Origin: Kosakonia sp. SMBL-WEM22
Lineage (GTDB): Bacteria; Pseudomonadota; Gammaproteobacteria; Enterobacterales; Enterobacteriaceae
Reading direction: 5' to 3'
DNA length: 64,000 nucleotides
NCBI RefSeq assembly: GCF_014490785.1
Contig: NZ_CP051488.1
Location: forward strand, 4,340,001-4,404,000
Positions within the stretch are counted from its first letter, which is position 1, and every line of letters starts with the position of its first letter. The notes under the pieces were generated by a model. The model was not told where the DNA came from. It was given only the letters and a program-made list of their open reading frames with translations, and made no database searches. The translations under genes were made by a program, and so were the position numbers. Positions 9,007 to 17,808 of the stretch are shown here, in pieces.

Positions 9007-10419
9007 TTAGTTCAGTTCAATCGCGAAGTAATCACGCGCATTGTTAAAGCAGATGTTTTTCACCATTTCGCCCAGCAGCTGAATGTCCGCCGGGGCTTCG
9101 CCCGCTTCCACCCAGCGGCCAATCATCTGGCAGAGGATGCGGCGGAAATATTCATGGCGGGTATAAGAGAGGAAGCTGCGGCTGTCAGTCAGCATGCCGA
9201 CAAAGCGGCTGAGCAGGCCGAGCTGTGCGAGCTGGGTCATCTGACGCTCCATGCCATCTTTCTGATCGTTAAACCACCAGCCGGAACCGAACTGCATTTT
9301 GCCCGGCATGCCTTCCCCCTGGAAGTTGCCGATCATGGTGCCCAGCACTTCGTTATCGCGCGGGTTCAGGCAGTAAAGGATAGTTTTCGGCAGCAGATTA
9401 TCTTCATTCTGCTTGCTCAGCAGCTTAGAGAGTTCCTCCGCCAGCGGACGGTCATTGATGGAGTCGAAGCCGACATCCGGCCCGAGCAGCTTGAACTGAC
9501 GCTGGTTATTGTTGCGCAGCGCGCCAATGTGGTACTGCTGCACCCATTCGCGACGGGCATACTCCGCGCCGAGCCACACCAGCACCGCGGTTTTAAACTG
9601 CGCCACCTCTTTTTCGCTCAGCGTTTCACCCGCCAGGCGACGCGCCAGAATGGCATCGAGCTCTGATTCAGAGGCTTCGGCAAACAGCACCACGTCCAGC
9701 GCGTGGTCAGAAACTTTACAGCCGTGCGCGGCAAAGTGATCGAGACGTTTTGTCAGCGCGGTTTGCAGATCGGTAAAGCGGCGGATCTCGGTATCGGAGA
9801 CTTCACCGAGTTTCGCCATGTAGTCGTTAAAAGTTGCCTGCTCGATATTGAAAGCTTTATCCGGACGCCAGCTCGGCAGCACTTTGGTACCAAAAGAGCT
9901 CTCTTTGGCGATCACCGCATGGTGCTCCAGTGAATCAATCGGATCATCGGTGGTGCCGACCATTTTGACATTCATCTGCTGCATGATACCGCGCGCGGAA
10001 AAGGCGTCCTGCGCCAGCAGTTGGTTACCGCGTTCCCAGATCTCATCAGCCGTTGCAGGAGACAGCAGTTTACCTGTGATACCAAACGGGCGGCGCAGCT
10101 CAAGATGTGTCCAGTGGTATAACGGGTTGCCTATGGTATGCGGTACGGTCGCTGCCCAGGCATCAAACTTCTCGCGATCGGAGGCATCGCCGGTACAGAG
10201 ACGCTCCGGCACGCCGTTAGTACGCATCGCGCGCCACTTGTAGTGGTCACCTTTCAACCAGATGTCATACAAGTTTTTGAAACGGTAATCTTCCGCGATC
10301 TGCTGCGGCGGCAGGTGGCAGTGATAGTCGAAAATTGGCTGGTCTTTGGCGTAGTCGTGGTACAGACGGCGGGCAAATTCGGTATCTAGCAGGAAATCTT
10401 CGGTCATAAACGGGGTCAT
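9007..10419 (-). CDS. uxaC: Glucuronate (uronate) isomerase UxaC
   Basis: Isomerises D-glucuronate to D-fructuronate and D-galacturonate to D-tagaturonate, the first cytoplasmic step of hexuronate breakdown. The 470 residues equal the E. coli length. The amidohydrolase-like barrel starts with the FDYHCHLPP motif (residues about 30-38), which supplies metal-binding histidines, and ends with DSRSFLSYTRHEYFRR. It is the first gene of uxaCA and is divergent from exuT across a 465-bp regulatory region. Start ATG at 10419. Confidence 0.97.
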   Translation of the reverse strand: MTPFMTEDFLLDTEFARRLYHDYAKDQPIFDYHCHLPPQQIAEDYRFKNLYDIWLKGDHYKWRAMRTNGVPERLCTGDASDREKFDAWAATVPHTIGNPLYHWTHLELRRPFGITGKLLSPATADEIWERGNQLLAQDAFSARGIMQQMNVKMVGTTDDPIDSLEHHAVIAKESSFGTKVLPSWRPDKAFNIEQATFNDYMAKLGEVSDTEIRRFTDLQTALTKRLDHFAAHGCKVSDHALDVVLFAEASESELDAILARRLAGETLSEKEVAQFKTAVLVWLGAEYARREWVQQYHIGALRNNNQRQFKLLGPDVGFDSINDRPLAEELSKLLSKQNEDNLLPKTILYCLNPRDNEVLGTMIGNFQGEGMPGKMQFGSGWWFNDQKDGMERQMTQLAQLGLLSRFVGMLTDSRSFLSYTRHEYFRRILCQMIGRWVEAGEAPADIQLLGEMVKNICFNNARDYFAIELN

Positions 10420-10468
10420 TATCGTCTTCCTCTCAACGAGTGCGTCTGATGTCTACCTTAATGCTGTC

Positions 10469-10487
10469 AAAGTTATCACACCAATTT
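10469..10487. promoter_or_regulatory. Candidate ExuR operator before uxaC
   Basis: AAAGTTATCACACCAATTT partly matches the ExuR/UxuR-type palindrome (AAATTGG-TATAC-CAATTT). It lies 50 bp upstream of uxaC. The right arm is near perfect and the left arm is degenerate. Inference from pattern only. Confidence 0.45.
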
Positions 10488-10629
10488 CTATAGACCGAAG
10501 GTATTTTCGTGAGTTGGATCAATAAAAGCAGACAAAAACTGACACGCTAATTCGTTAAACACCTCGCCAGGCCGCGCCAAATCTGGCTCTCCGCGCCTAA
10601 GTTAAAGACCACACAAAGAAAAACGCTTT

Positions 10630-10645
10630 TGTGATGTCACTCACC
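10630..10645. promoter_or_regulatory. CRP-binding site in the uxaC-exuT intergenic region
   Basis: TGTGA-TGTCAC-TCACC matches the CRP consensus TGTGA-N6-TCACA at nine of ten core positions. Its place between divergent uxaCA and exuT fits the known cAMP-CRP activation of hexuronate genes. Confidence 0.7.
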
Positions 10646-10649
10646 TTTT

Positions 10650-10667
10650 CAAGTTGTATGACAAGTT
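10650..10667. promoter_or_regulatory. Candidate ExuR operator before exuT
   Basis: CAAGTTGTATGACAAGTT is a near-palindrome of the TTGTAT-ACAA type bound by the GntR/FadR-subfamily regulators ExuR and UxuR. It abuts the CRP site, a layout compatible with repression of exuT. It is followed by an unusually long leader (about 215 bases to the exuT start) containing hairpins such as GCGGAA-CCTC-TTCCG near 10790. Confidence 0.55.
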
Positions 10668-10884
10668 ATCTTGCTGCCGTCGAATTGATAACCCGACGGA
10701 ATGCATTCCCGATAAGACATTAATCGGAATTAACGGTACGGACGCCGACTTACAAACAGAACGTTTACTGATGGCAGGCTTGGGCCGTAGCGGAACCTCT
10801 TCCGGTTACGCCCTCCCGTTTCCACCCTCCGATGCGAGCGAAGGGTGTCCGCGCAAGCGGTAATAACATAACGATGAGGTTTAC

Positions 10885-12186
10885 ATGCGTAAAATCAAAG
10901 GATTACGTTGGTATATGATAGCGCTGGTGACGGTCGGCACCGTGCTTGGCTACCTGACACGTAACACCATAGCGGCAGCCGCTCCCACGTTGATGGAAGA
11001 GTTGCACATTTCGACTCAGCAATATTCGTATATCATCGCGGCCTACTCTGCGGCCTATACCGTCATGCAGCCAGTTGCAGGCTACGTCCTCGACGTTCTG
11101 GGCACCAAAATTGGTTACGCCTTCTTCGCGATTACCTGGGCTATCTTCTGCGGCGCAACCGCACTGGCAGGCAGCTGGGGCGGCCTAGCACTGGCGCGCG
11201 GTGCCGTGGGCGCCGCTGAAGCAGCGATGATCCCGGCTGGCCTGAAAGCGGCCTCTGAGTGGTTCCCGGCAAAAGAGCGCTCCATCGCCGTCGGCTACTT
11301 CAACGTCGGTTCATCGATTGGCGCAATGATTGCGCCGCCGCTGGTAGTCTGGGCAATCGTTATGCACAGCTGGGAGATGGCGTTTATTATCTCCGGCGTA
11401 CTGAGCTTTATCTGGGCGATGGCCTGGCTCATCTTCTATAAACACCCGCGCGATCAGAAAAAGTTGAGTGAAGAGGAGCGCGAATACATCATTGGCGGTC
11501 AGGAAGCACAGCACCAGACTAACAACGGCAAGAAAATGTCCGTTCGCCAGATCCTTGGCACCCGCCAGTTCTGGGGTATCGCGCTGCCGCGTTTTCTGGC
11601 TGAGCCAGCCTGGGGTACCTTTAACGCCTGGATCCCGCTGTTCATGTTCAAAGTGTATGGCTTTAACCTGAAAGAGATTGCGATGTTTGCCTGGATGCCG
11701 ATGCTGTTCGCGGATCTTGGTTGTATCGTGGGCGGTTATCTGCCGCCGCTGTTCCAGCGCATCTTCGGCGTGAACCTGATTGTGTCGCGTAAAATGGTGG
11801 TCACCATGGGCGCGCTACTGATGATTGGCCCAGGCATGATTGGTCTCTTCACCAGCCCGTATGTAGCAATTGGCCTGCTCTGTATCGGCGGCTTTGCGCA
11901 CCAGTCTCTCTCCGGCGCGCTGATTACACTCTCTTCCGACGTATTTGGTCGTAACGAAGTGGCAACTGCCAACGGCCTGACCGGGATGGCGGCATGGATG
12001 GCAAGCACCATGTTCGCACTGGTGGTCGGTGCGCTGGCGGATACCATCGGCTTTAGCCCGCTGTTCGCAGTGTTGGCGCTGTTTGATCTGATGGGTGCGG
12101 TGCTCATCTGGACGGTGCTGAAAAACAAATCCGCCGAAGAGGTAGCAAAAGAGCAGGCGGTCGGCTCGCCCGCCGCACAAAGTTAG
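10885..12186 (+). CDS. exuT: Hexuronate transporter ExuT (MFS)
   Basis: Inner-membrane major facilitator that imports D-galacturonate and D-glucuronate by proton symport (anion:cation symporter family). It has 433 residues and 12 predicted membrane segments. The N-terminal RWYMIALVTVGTVLGYLTRN segment and the long central loop around HPRDQKKLSEEE are typical. It has a GAGG ribosome binding site before ATG 10885. It is divergent from uxaCA and followed by the repressor exuR, so import, catabolism and control are clustered. Confidence 0.96.
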   Translation: MRKIKGLRWYMIALVTVGTVLGYLTRNTIAAAAPTLMEELHISTQQYSYIIAAYSAAYTVMQPVAGYVLDVLGTKIGYAFFAITWAIFCGATALAGSWGGLALARGAVGAAEAAMIPAGLKAASEWFPAKERSIAVGYFNVGSSIGAMIAPPLVVWAIVMHSWEMAFIISGVLSFIWAMAWLIFYKHPRDQKKLSEEEREYIIGGQEAQHQTNNGKKMSVRQILGTRQFWGIALPRFLAEPAWGTFNAWIPLFMFKVYGFNLKEIAMFAWMPMLFADLGCIVGGYLPPLFQRIFGVNLIVSRKMVVTMGALLMIGPGMIGLFTSPYVAIGLLCIGGFAHQSLSGALITLSSDVFGRNEVATANGLTGMAAWMASTMFALVVGALADTIGFSPLFAVLALFDLMGAVLIWTVLKNKSAEEVAKEQAVGSPAAQS

Positions 12187-12209
12187 CCCCGCTTTTTTTA
12201 AAACTATTT

Positions 12210-12233
12210 AAAGCCGCCTGAGGGCGGCTTTTT
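12210..12233 (+). terminator. Intrinsic terminator after exuT
   Basis: AAAGCCGCC and GGGCGGCTTT pair around TGA and run into TTTTT. It separates exuT from exuR, which begins 76 bp later. Confidence 0.85.
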
Positions 12234-12308
12234 CGTTATTGACAATGGTGAGAAGACGCTAAAAGTGGTATAACAAATCCCAATATTGCCCTCTCCTCTG
12301 GAGCCTGT

Positions 12309-13085
12309 ATGGAAATCTCCGAACCACGACGTCTCTATCAGCAACTTGCCGCCGAGCTTAAAAGCCGGATTGAGCAAGGTGTTTATCTTGTTGGGGAGAA
12401 GCTGCCCGCCGAGCGCTTTATCGCCGATGAGAAAAGCGTCAGCCGGACCGTGGTGCGTGAAGCGATAATCATGCTCGAAGTGGAGGGATATGTCGAAGTG
12501 CGTAAAGGCTCCGGCATTCATGTCATCTCCAGCCAGGCTCGTCATACACAAGCGCCTGATGAGAATCTTGAGTTCGCCAGCTATGGCCCTTTTGAGCTGC
12601 TGCAGGCGCGCCAGCTAATTGAGAGCAATATTGCGGAGTTCGCCGCCACTCAAGTGACGAAGCAGGACATCATGAAGCTGATGGAGATTCAGGACAAAGC
12701 GCGCAAAGAGAAGTGCTTTCGCGACTCCGAGTGGGATTTGCAGTTCCACGTGCAGGTGGCGCTGGCGACACAGAATACGGCCCTGGCAGCTATCGTAGAA
12801 AAGATGTGGACGCAGCGTGTACATAACCCTTACTGGAAAAAGCTGCATGACCATATCGACCTGCGCACCGTCGATAACTGGTGTGACGATCACGACCAGA
12901 TCCTGAAAGCGCTGATCCGCAAAGATCCCCACGGCGCAAAAGTGGCGATGTGGCAGCATCTTGAGAACACCAAACAGATGCTTTTTAACGAAACCAGCGA
13001 CGACTTCGAGTTTAACGCCGATCGCTATCTTTTCGCCGAAAACCCGGTGGTACACCTCGATACGGCGGCCACCGGCACGAAATAA
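12309..13085 (+). CDS. exuR: Hexuronate-operon repressor ExuR (GntR family, FadR subfamily)
   Basis: Transcriptional repressor of uxaCA, exuT and related operons, released by hexuronates (tagaturonate/fructuronate in E. coli). It has 258 residues. An N-terminal winged-helix GntR domain (about 7-76) includes the LPAERFIADEKSVSRTVVRE recognition region. A helical FCD effector domain follows (about 100-235), with conserved histidines and acidic residues expected to hold a metal and ligand. It is transcribed in the same direction as exuT behind a terminator, so it probably has its own promoter. Confidence 0.96.
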   Translation: MEISEPRRLYQQLAAELKSRIEQGVYLVGEKLPAERFIADEKSVSRTVVREAIIMLEVEGYVEVRKGSGIHVISSQARHTQAPDENLEFASYGPFELLQARQLIESNIAEFAATQVTKQDIMKLMEIQDKARKEKCFRDSEWDLQFHVQVALATQNTALAAIVEKMWTQRVHNPYWKKLHDHIDLRTVDNWCDDHDQILKALIRKDPHGAKVAMWQHLENTKQMLFNETSDDFEFNADRYLFAENPVVHLDTAATGTK

Positions 13086-13120
13086 AAAATCCTCTGTAGG
13101 CGCACACTTACACTGCGCCT

Positions 13121-13138
13121 GTAAGAATTTTGGGTAAG
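13121..13138 (+). promoter_or_regulatory. Possible CpxR box upstream of yqjA
   Basis: GTAAG-N8-GTAAG at 13121-13138 resembles the CpxR consensus GTAAA-N(4-8)-GTAAA. yqjA-mzrA is Cpx-regulated in E. coli, which supports the call, but each half-site has one mismatch and the site is 280 bp from the start codon. The rest of the 333-base gap shows no gene. Confidence 0.4.
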
Positions 13139-13418
13139 TGAAAAGTATAGAGTGTCAGCGTGTGTAAATACCCTCGCCTCTTTCCGCCTTCCCCCGGCAA
13201 AATCAACTCTGAGCGCTTTTCTGACTGACGCATTACTTCAGCCTTTGTTACAATTAGATGCATTTCGCTTCTGTGTGAGTCAGCGCTTGCTCACAGCGTC
13301 TCACCAGGATGACCCCTGCACCGGATGTGCCACGAGCGACCATAATGTATGAGAACGTATCGCCGTGCTGTTTCGTACGTAGCAGACGTGACGTAAACCG
13401 ATGTACCAGGAACACCGA

Positions 13419-14081
13419 ATGGAACTTTTAAGCCAGTTACTTCATGCCCTTTGGAGCCAGGATTTTGAGACGCTGTCGCAGCCTGGCATGATCGGCATGC
13501 TCTATTTCGTTTTGTTTGTCATTTTATTTCTGGAGAATGGTCTGCTGCCAGCGGCGTTCCTGCCTGGCGACAGTCTGCTGGTGCTGGTTGGCGTATTGAT
13601 TGCCAAAGGTGCGTTGGGCTATCCACAAACCCTGCTGCTGCTTACCGTCGCCGCAAGCACCGGCTGCTGGCTGAGCTACATTCAGGGGCGATGGCTCGGT
13701 AATACGCGGCTGGTGCAGAAGTGGCTCTCGCATCTTCCGGCCCACTACCACCAGCGCGCGCACCATCTGTTCCATAAACATGGGCTCTCGGCGCTGTTAG
13801 TTGGGCGCTTTATCGCCTTTGTTCGCACATTGTTGCCAACTATTGCCGGGCTCTCTGGTCTGAGCAATACGCGTTTTCAATTTTTCAACTGGATGAGCGG
13901 CCTGCTGTGGGTGCTGATCCTGACAACGCTGGGTTACCTGTTGGGCATCACGCCGGTGTTTAAAAAGTATGAAGATGCGCTGATGTCCTGTTTGATGCTG
14001 CTTCCGGTGGTGCTGCTGGTGATTGGCCTGGTCGGCTCGCTGGTAGTGTTATGGAAGAAAAAACATAGCAATCGGAGTTGA
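13419..14081 (+). CDS. yqjA: DedA-family inner-membrane protein YqjA
   Basis: Membrane protein of the DedA family (SNARE-associated/VTT domain), needed in E. coli for envelope homeostasis, alkaline pH tolerance and proton-dependent drug resistance, partly redundant with YghB. It has 220 residues with start ATG 13419, which aligns with the E. coli MELLTQ start; an upstream in-frame ATG adds six residues. The conserved motif (LPGDSLLVLVG, about 40-50) and GRFIAFVRTLLPTIAG (about 129-144) hold the essential acidic and arginine residues. It is co-transcribed with mzrA, 6 bp downstream. Confidence 0.95.
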   Translation: MELLSQLLHALWSQDFETLSQPGMIGMLYFVLFVILFLENGLLPAAFLPGDSLLVLVGVLIAKGALGYPQTLLLLTVAASTGCWLSYIQGRWLGNTRLVQKWLSHLPAHYHQRAHHLFHKHGLSALLVGRFIAFVRTLLPTIAGLSGLSNTRFQFFNWMSGLLWVLILTTLGYLLGITPVFKKYEDALMSCLMLLPVVLLVIGLVGSLVVLWKKKHSNRS

Positions 14082-14087
14082 ACGACA

Positions 14088-14474
14088 ATGGAACTGCGTG
14101 CGCCATTTCTGCGCTGGGTATTAACAAGCCTCACTGCTGCGGCGCTTTTTTGCGTGCTGTTTCTCGCCTGGACGGCGGTGCAAAATCGCGAGTCGACGCT
14201 TGCGATCCGCCCACTGACGCAAAATATCACTGTGCCGGATGGTTTTTCCATCTGGCACCATCTCGACGCCAATGGTATCCACTTTAAAAGCATCACTCCG
14301 CAGGATGATACCCTGCTGATAAAATTCGACTCCAGCGAGCAGAGCGCAGCAGCCAAAGCCGTGCTGGATCGCACTCTTCCTCAGGGATACGTCATTGCCG
14401 CTCAGGATGATGCCGACACCCAAACTTCTGCGTGGCTTAACCGCCTGCGCAACAGCACACATCGATTCGGATAA
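14088..14474 (+). CDS. mzrA: EnvZ-interacting modulator MzrA
   Basis: Small inner-membrane bitopic protein that binds EnvZ and links CpxAR to EnvZ/OmpR signalling in E. coli (formerly yqjB). It has 128 residues against 127. A short cytoplasmic N-terminus, one membrane helix (about 10-28) and a conserved periplasmic domain containing DGFSIWHHLDANGI and SEQSAAAKAVLDRTLPQGY are visible. It sits 6 bp after yqjA, so the two are translationally close and should share the Cpx-responsive promoter. Confidence 0.93.
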   Translation: MELRAPFLRWVLTSLTAAALFCVLFLAWTAVQNRESTLAIRPLTQNITVPDGFSIWHHLDANGIHFKSITPQDDTLLIKFDSSEQSAAAKAVLDRTLPQGYVIAAQDDADTQTSAWLNRLRNSTHRFG

Positions 14475-14619
14475 TCTCTCCAGGATTCTGAATCTTTTCA
14501 CTAACTTTGGTGTTTAGCCGTTACTTAACTATGCTTGAGTAACGGGACCAGGGTTCACATTACGTAACTGGATGCTGGCGTACCCTGTTTCGCCAGCTAA
14601 CAACGGAAGGTTATCGATT

Positions 14620-14988
14620 ATGAAAAACCGTATCGCTATGGCGCTGGCTCTTTTTTCCGTTAGCGCGCTTTCCCATGCTGCTTCACCCTGTCAGGACAAA
14701 GAGCATGAGATCCAACGCGAAATCAGCTATGCCGAAAAGCATAACAATCAGAGCCGTATTGACGGGTTGAATAAAGCCCTGCGCGAAGTTCGCGCCAGCT
14801 GTTCTGATGAGAAACTGCGCGCTGCGCATCAAAAGAAAATCGCTGAACAGAAAGAAGAGATTGCCGAGCGCCGTCGCGACCTGAGCGAAGCGAAAGAGAA
14901 AGGCGATGCGGACAAGATACACAAGCGAGAGCACAAGCTGAAAGAGGCTCAGCAGGAGCTGAAATCTCTTGAAGCGCGTGACTACTGA
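14620..14988 (+). CDS. yqjC: Periplasmic DUF1090 protein YqjC
   Basis: Exported small protein of unknown role, 122 residues as in E. coli. A signal peptide (residues 1-20, cleaved near SHA-ASP) is followed by an alpha-helical coiled-coil body rich in K, E, R and Q, including HQKKIAEQKEEIAERRRDLS. Two cysteines (in SPCQD and ASCSD) could form a disulfide. I chose the ATG at 14620 because it starts the signal peptide and follows GGAAGG; an upstream in-frame ATG would bury the signal. yqjD follows after 39 bp. Confidence 0.92.
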   Translation: MKNRIAMALALFSVSALSHAASPCQDKEHEIQREISYAEKHNNQSRIDGLNKALREVRASCSDEKLRAAHQKKIAEQKEEIAERRRDLSEAKEKGDADKIHKREHKLKEAQQELKSLEARDY

Positions 14989-15027
14989 TTTAAATGGAAA
15001 TGACCACACACTCACCTGGAGAGAATT

Positions 15028-15330
15028 ATGTCGAAAGATAATGCTGACCATCTGCGCGCTGAGTTGAAATCGCTGGCGGATACCCTGGAAGAAGTGCTGG
15101 GTAATTCTGGTGAAAAATCGAAAGAAGAGCTGAGCAAGCTGCGTACCAAAGCGGAAAAAGCGCTACGTAACAGCCGCGATCGTCTGGGCGACACCGGCGA
15201 TGTTATTGCTCGTCAGACCCGCGAAGCTGCTGCCCGTACCGATGAGTACGTGCGTGATAATCCGTGGGCCAGCGTTGGCATCGGCGCCGCAATCGGCGTG
15301 GTGTTAGGCGTTCTGATGTCGCGTCGCTGA
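15028..15330 (+). CDS. yqjD: DUF883 membrane-anchored ribosome-associated protein YqjD
   Basis: In E. coli YqjD is a stationary-phase inner-membrane protein that binds 70S and 100S ribosomes. It has 100 residues: a helical amphipathic N-terminal part (1-78) and a single C-terminal membrane segment (WASVGIGAAIGVVLGVLMSRR) that forms a tail anchor. Ribosome binding site GGAGAGAATT before ATG. yqjE starts 1 bp after its stop and yqjK overlaps yqjE, so yqjD-yqjE-yqjK are an operon. Confidence 0.94.
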   Translation: MSKDNADHLRAELKSLADTLEEVLGNSGEKSKEELSKLRTKAEKALRNSRDRLGDTGDVIARQTREAAARTDEYVRDNPWASVGIGAAIGVVLGVLMSRR

Positions 15331-15331
15331 T

Positions 15332-15730
15332 ATGGCGGATTCACGATACGCGCAAGGGCCTGGCAAAAGCGCGCTCGGGATTGGTCAGCGTATGCTGACC
15401 ATTCTGGTTGAAATGGTTGAGACCCGCCTGCGGCTGGCGGTGGTTGAGCTTGAAGAAGAGAAAGCCAACTTATTCCAGCTGCTCCTGATGGTGGGGCTGA
15501 CCATGCTTTTTGCCGCATTTGGCCTGATGAGTCTGATGGTGCTAATTATTTGGGCCGTCGATCCGCAATATCGCTTGAATGTGATGATTGCAACCACCGT
15601 AGTGTTACTGGTACTGGCGCTGATAGGCGGCATCTCAACACTGCGTAAAGCGCGGGCCTCGACACTGCTGCGTCATACGCGTCAGGAGTTGTCGAACGAT
15701 CGCGCCTTGCTGGAGGACGATAAATCGTGA
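15332..15730 (+). CDS. yqjE: DUF1469 (phage-holin superfamily III-like) membrane protein YqjE
   Basis: Inner-membrane protein of unknown function, 132 residues. A basic N-terminus and an amphipathic helix (QRMLTILVEMVETRLRLAVV) precede two membrane helices (about 49-75 and 83-103) and a charged tail. It starts 1 bp after yqjD, suggesting translational coupling, and its TGA overlaps the GTG start of yqjK. Likely works with the YqjD/ElaB-type membrane ribosome-binding set, an inference from linkage. Confidence 0.92.
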   Translation: MADSRYAQGPGKSALGIGQRMLTILVEMVETRLRLAVVELEEEKANLFQLLLMVGLTMLFAAFGLMSLMVLIIWAVDPQYRLNVMIATTVVLLVLALIGGISTLRKARASTLLRHTRQELSNDRALLEDDKS

Positions 15731-16017
15731 GCAGCAAAGCCGAACGTCTGAAGCGTAAAGCGCAATTGCTCAGCATGATCCAGCAGCAACGTCTGGATCT
15801 TACCGCCGGGCGTCGTGACTGGCTTGAGGCCACCGGCGCTTACGATCGCGGCTGGAACACGCTGTTAAGCCTGCGCTCATGGGCGCTGGTAGGCAGTAGC
15901 GCAATGGCGATCTGGACCGTTCGCCATCCTAATATGCTGGTGCGCTGGGCCAGACGCGGTTTCGGTGCCTGGAGCCTGTGGCGGATGGTGAAATCCACCG
16001 TCAATGCGCCGCGCTAA
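15727..16017 (+). CDS. yqjK: YqjK family protein
   Basis: Small conserved protein of unknown function, 96 residues, third gene of yqjDEK. It starts with GTG that overlaps the yqjE stop (GTGA). A basic helical N-terminus (KAERLKRKAQLLSMIQQQRL) is followed by a weakly hydrophobic helix (SWALVGSSAMAIWTV) and a basic C-terminus, so it is probably peripheral or single-pass in the membrane. Confidence 0.9.
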   Translation: MSSKAERLKRKAQLLSMIQQQRLDLTAGRRDWLEATGAYDRGWNTLLSLRSWALVGSSAMAIWTVRHPNMLVRWARRGFGAWSLWRMVKSTVNAPR

Positions 16018-16037
16018 AGCGTCACTTGCTTGCTAGC

Positions 16038-16070
16038 ACGGGCGATCCTGGGATCGCCCGTTTGTATTTT
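16038..16070 (+). terminator. Intrinsic terminator after yqjDEK
   Basis: ACGGGCGATC and GATCGCCCGT pair around CTGG and are followed by TTGTATTTT. Confidence 0.8.
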
Positions 16071-16230
16071 CTGCTTAGGCAATTTTTTTGAAAGATTTCG
16101 ACAGTTTTCCTAGCTAACAATATTTTCCCTCCGCGATTACTATCCTCTCCATCAACTGCAAGCCCGCGGCTCACGCCGTTTCTTACACAATTTTTACTGC
16201 ATACAGCCTATGCAGTTCCTGGAGAGAAAG

Positions 16231-16623
16231 ATGAAAAAATTAGAAGATGTTGGTTTCCTGGTTGCACGCATCCTGATGCCGATCCTGTTTATCGTCGCGG
16301 GCTGGGGTAAAATCACCGGTTATGCTGGCACACAGCAATATATGGAATCGATGGGCGTACCGGGCTTCTTCCTGCCGCTGACTATCCTGCTTGAGTTTGG
16401 CGGCGGCCTGGCCATTCTCTTCGGCTTCCTGACCCGCACCACCGCGCTGTTCACCGCTGGCTTTACGCTGCTGACGGCGTTTATCTTCCACAACAACTTT
16501 GCGGAAGGCGCAAACTCCATTATGTTTATGAAAAACCTGACCATCGCTGGCGGCTACCTGCTGCTGGGCATCACCGGTCCGGGCGCGTTTAGCATCGACC
16601 GCGTACTGAATAAAAAGTGGTAA
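16231..16623 (+). CDS. yqjF: DoxX-family membrane protein YqjF
   Basis: Inner-membrane DoxX-like oxidoreductase of unknown substrate, 130 residues with four membrane segments. In E. coli its promoter responds to breakdown products of nitroaromatic compounds through YhaJ, encoded 2 kb away here. The start ATG 16231 follows GGAGAGAAAG and matches the E. coli MKKLEDVG start; an upstream ATG at 16210 lacks a better site. It is followed by a terminator and then yqjG, a quinone-detoxifying enzyme, which fits a shared role in quinone or aromatic stress. Confidence 0.94.
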   Translation: MKKLEDVGFLVARILMPILFIVAGWGKITGYAGTQQYMESMGVPGFFLPLTILLEFGGGLAILFGFLTRTTALFTAGFTLLTAFIFHNNFAEGANSIMFMKNLTIAGGYLLLGITGPGAFSIDRVLNKKW

Positions 16624-16648
16624 GCGCTCTATACTGACTGAATACATC

Positions 16649-16675
16649 AAAGCGAGGAGTTTACTCCTCGCTTTT
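16649..16675 (+). terminator. Intrinsic terminator between yqjF and yqjG
   Basis: AAAGCGAGGAG and CTCCTCGCTTTT pair around TTTA. It lies only 22 bp before the yqjG start codon, so yqjG expression from the yqjF promoter would depend on read-through. Confidence 0.85.
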
Positions 16676-16697
16676 GCTATCAGAAGGAGAAGCAGCA

Positions 16698-17684
16698 ATG
16701 GGACAACTGATTGACGGCGTCTGGCACGACACCTGGTATGACACCAAATCCACCGGCGGACGCTTTAAGCGTTCGGAATCGGCGTTTCGCAACTGGCTGA
16801 CTGCCGATGGCACGGCCGGTCCCTCTGGCGAAAGCGGGTTTGCCGCTGAAAAAGATCGCTACCATCTCTATGTTTCACTCGCCTGCCCCTGGGCACACCG
16901 CACGCTGATCCTGCGTAAGCTGAAAGGCCTGGAGCCGTTTTTACCGGTTTCTGTCGTTCATCCTCTGATGCTGGAAAATGGCTGGACATTTGGCGATGAT
17001 TTTCCTGCTGCGACAGGCGACGCGCTCTATCAGCATGAGTTTCTCTATCAGCTTTATCTGCATGCCGATCCGCACTACACGGGGCGTGTAACGGTGCCGG
17101 TGGTGTGGGATAATAAGAATCACACTATCGTCAGCAATGAGTCGGCGGATATTATTCGTATGTTCAATACCGCATTCGACGGGCTGGGTGCCAAAGCCGA
17201 GGATTACTATCCACCTGAGCTGCGTGAAAAGATTGACGAGCTGAATGGCTGGATCTACGACAATGTGAATAATGGTGTCTATAAAGCCGGTTTCGCCACC
17301 AGCCAGCAGGCCTATGATGAAGCGGTAACCGGAGTCTTTAGCGCGCTGGAGCGCCTGGAGCAGATCCTCGGGCGGCACCGCTATTTGACGGGCGATCGTC
17401 TGACCGAAGCGGATATCCGTTTATGGACAACGCTGGTGCGCTTCGATCCGGTCTATGCGACGCACTTCAAATGCGACAAGCGTCGTATTAGTGATTACCT
17501 CAATCTGCACGGTTTCCTGCGCGATCTCTACCAGATGCCGGGCATCGCTGAAACGGTTGATTTTGCGCATATCCGCAATCACTACTATCGCAGCCATAAA
17601 ACGCTAAACCCGACGGGGATTATCTCCATTGGTCCATGGCAGGATCTTGATGAACCGCATGGTCGTGACAGCCGTTTTTCCTGA
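16698..17684 (+). CDS. yqjG: Glutathionyl-hydroquinone reductase YqjG
   Basis: Omega-like glutathione transferase (ECM4/GS-HQR family) that removes glutathione from glutathionyl-hydroquinones. It has 328 residues, as in E. coli. An N-terminal thioredoxin-like domain has the catalytic Cys63 in ACPWAHR. A helical GST C-terminal domain (about 165-300) contains RYLTGDRLTEADIRLWTTL. The ATG at 16698 follows AGAAGGAGAAG and is chosen over an upstream in-frame codon inside the terminator. Confidence 0.96.
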   Translation: MGQLIDGVWHDTWYDTKSTGGRFKRSESAFRNWLTADGTAGPSGESGFAAEKDRYHLYVSLACPWAHRTLILRKLKGLEPFLPVSVVHPLMLENGWTFGDDFPAATGDALYQHEFLYQLYLHADPHYTGRVTVPVVWDNKNHTIVSNESADIIRMFNTAFDGLGAKAEDYYPPELREKIDELNGWIYDNVNNGVYKAGFATSQQAYDEAVTGVFSALERLEQILGRHRYLTGDRLTEADIRLWTTLVRFDPVYATHFKCDKRRISDYLNLHGFLRDLYQMPGIAETVDFAHIRNHYYRSHKTLNPTGIISIGPWQDLDEPHGRDSRFS

Positions 17685-17808
17685 ACTTTCGGGCGCGTCA
17701 CATCGCGCCCAAATAATTCCCCACCTGGCTTATCCCTTTGTAAAATTGCCGTCTATTCTTACTCTTATCGTTGTTAAAACAACGGATTGACCGTTGATCG
17801 AGGTAAGA

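Noticed and set aside
10654..10863. A 69-codon frame in the exuT leader
   Set aside because: It begins inside the candidate ExuR operator, lacks a ribosome binding site and has no recognisable similarity; better explained as leader RNA.
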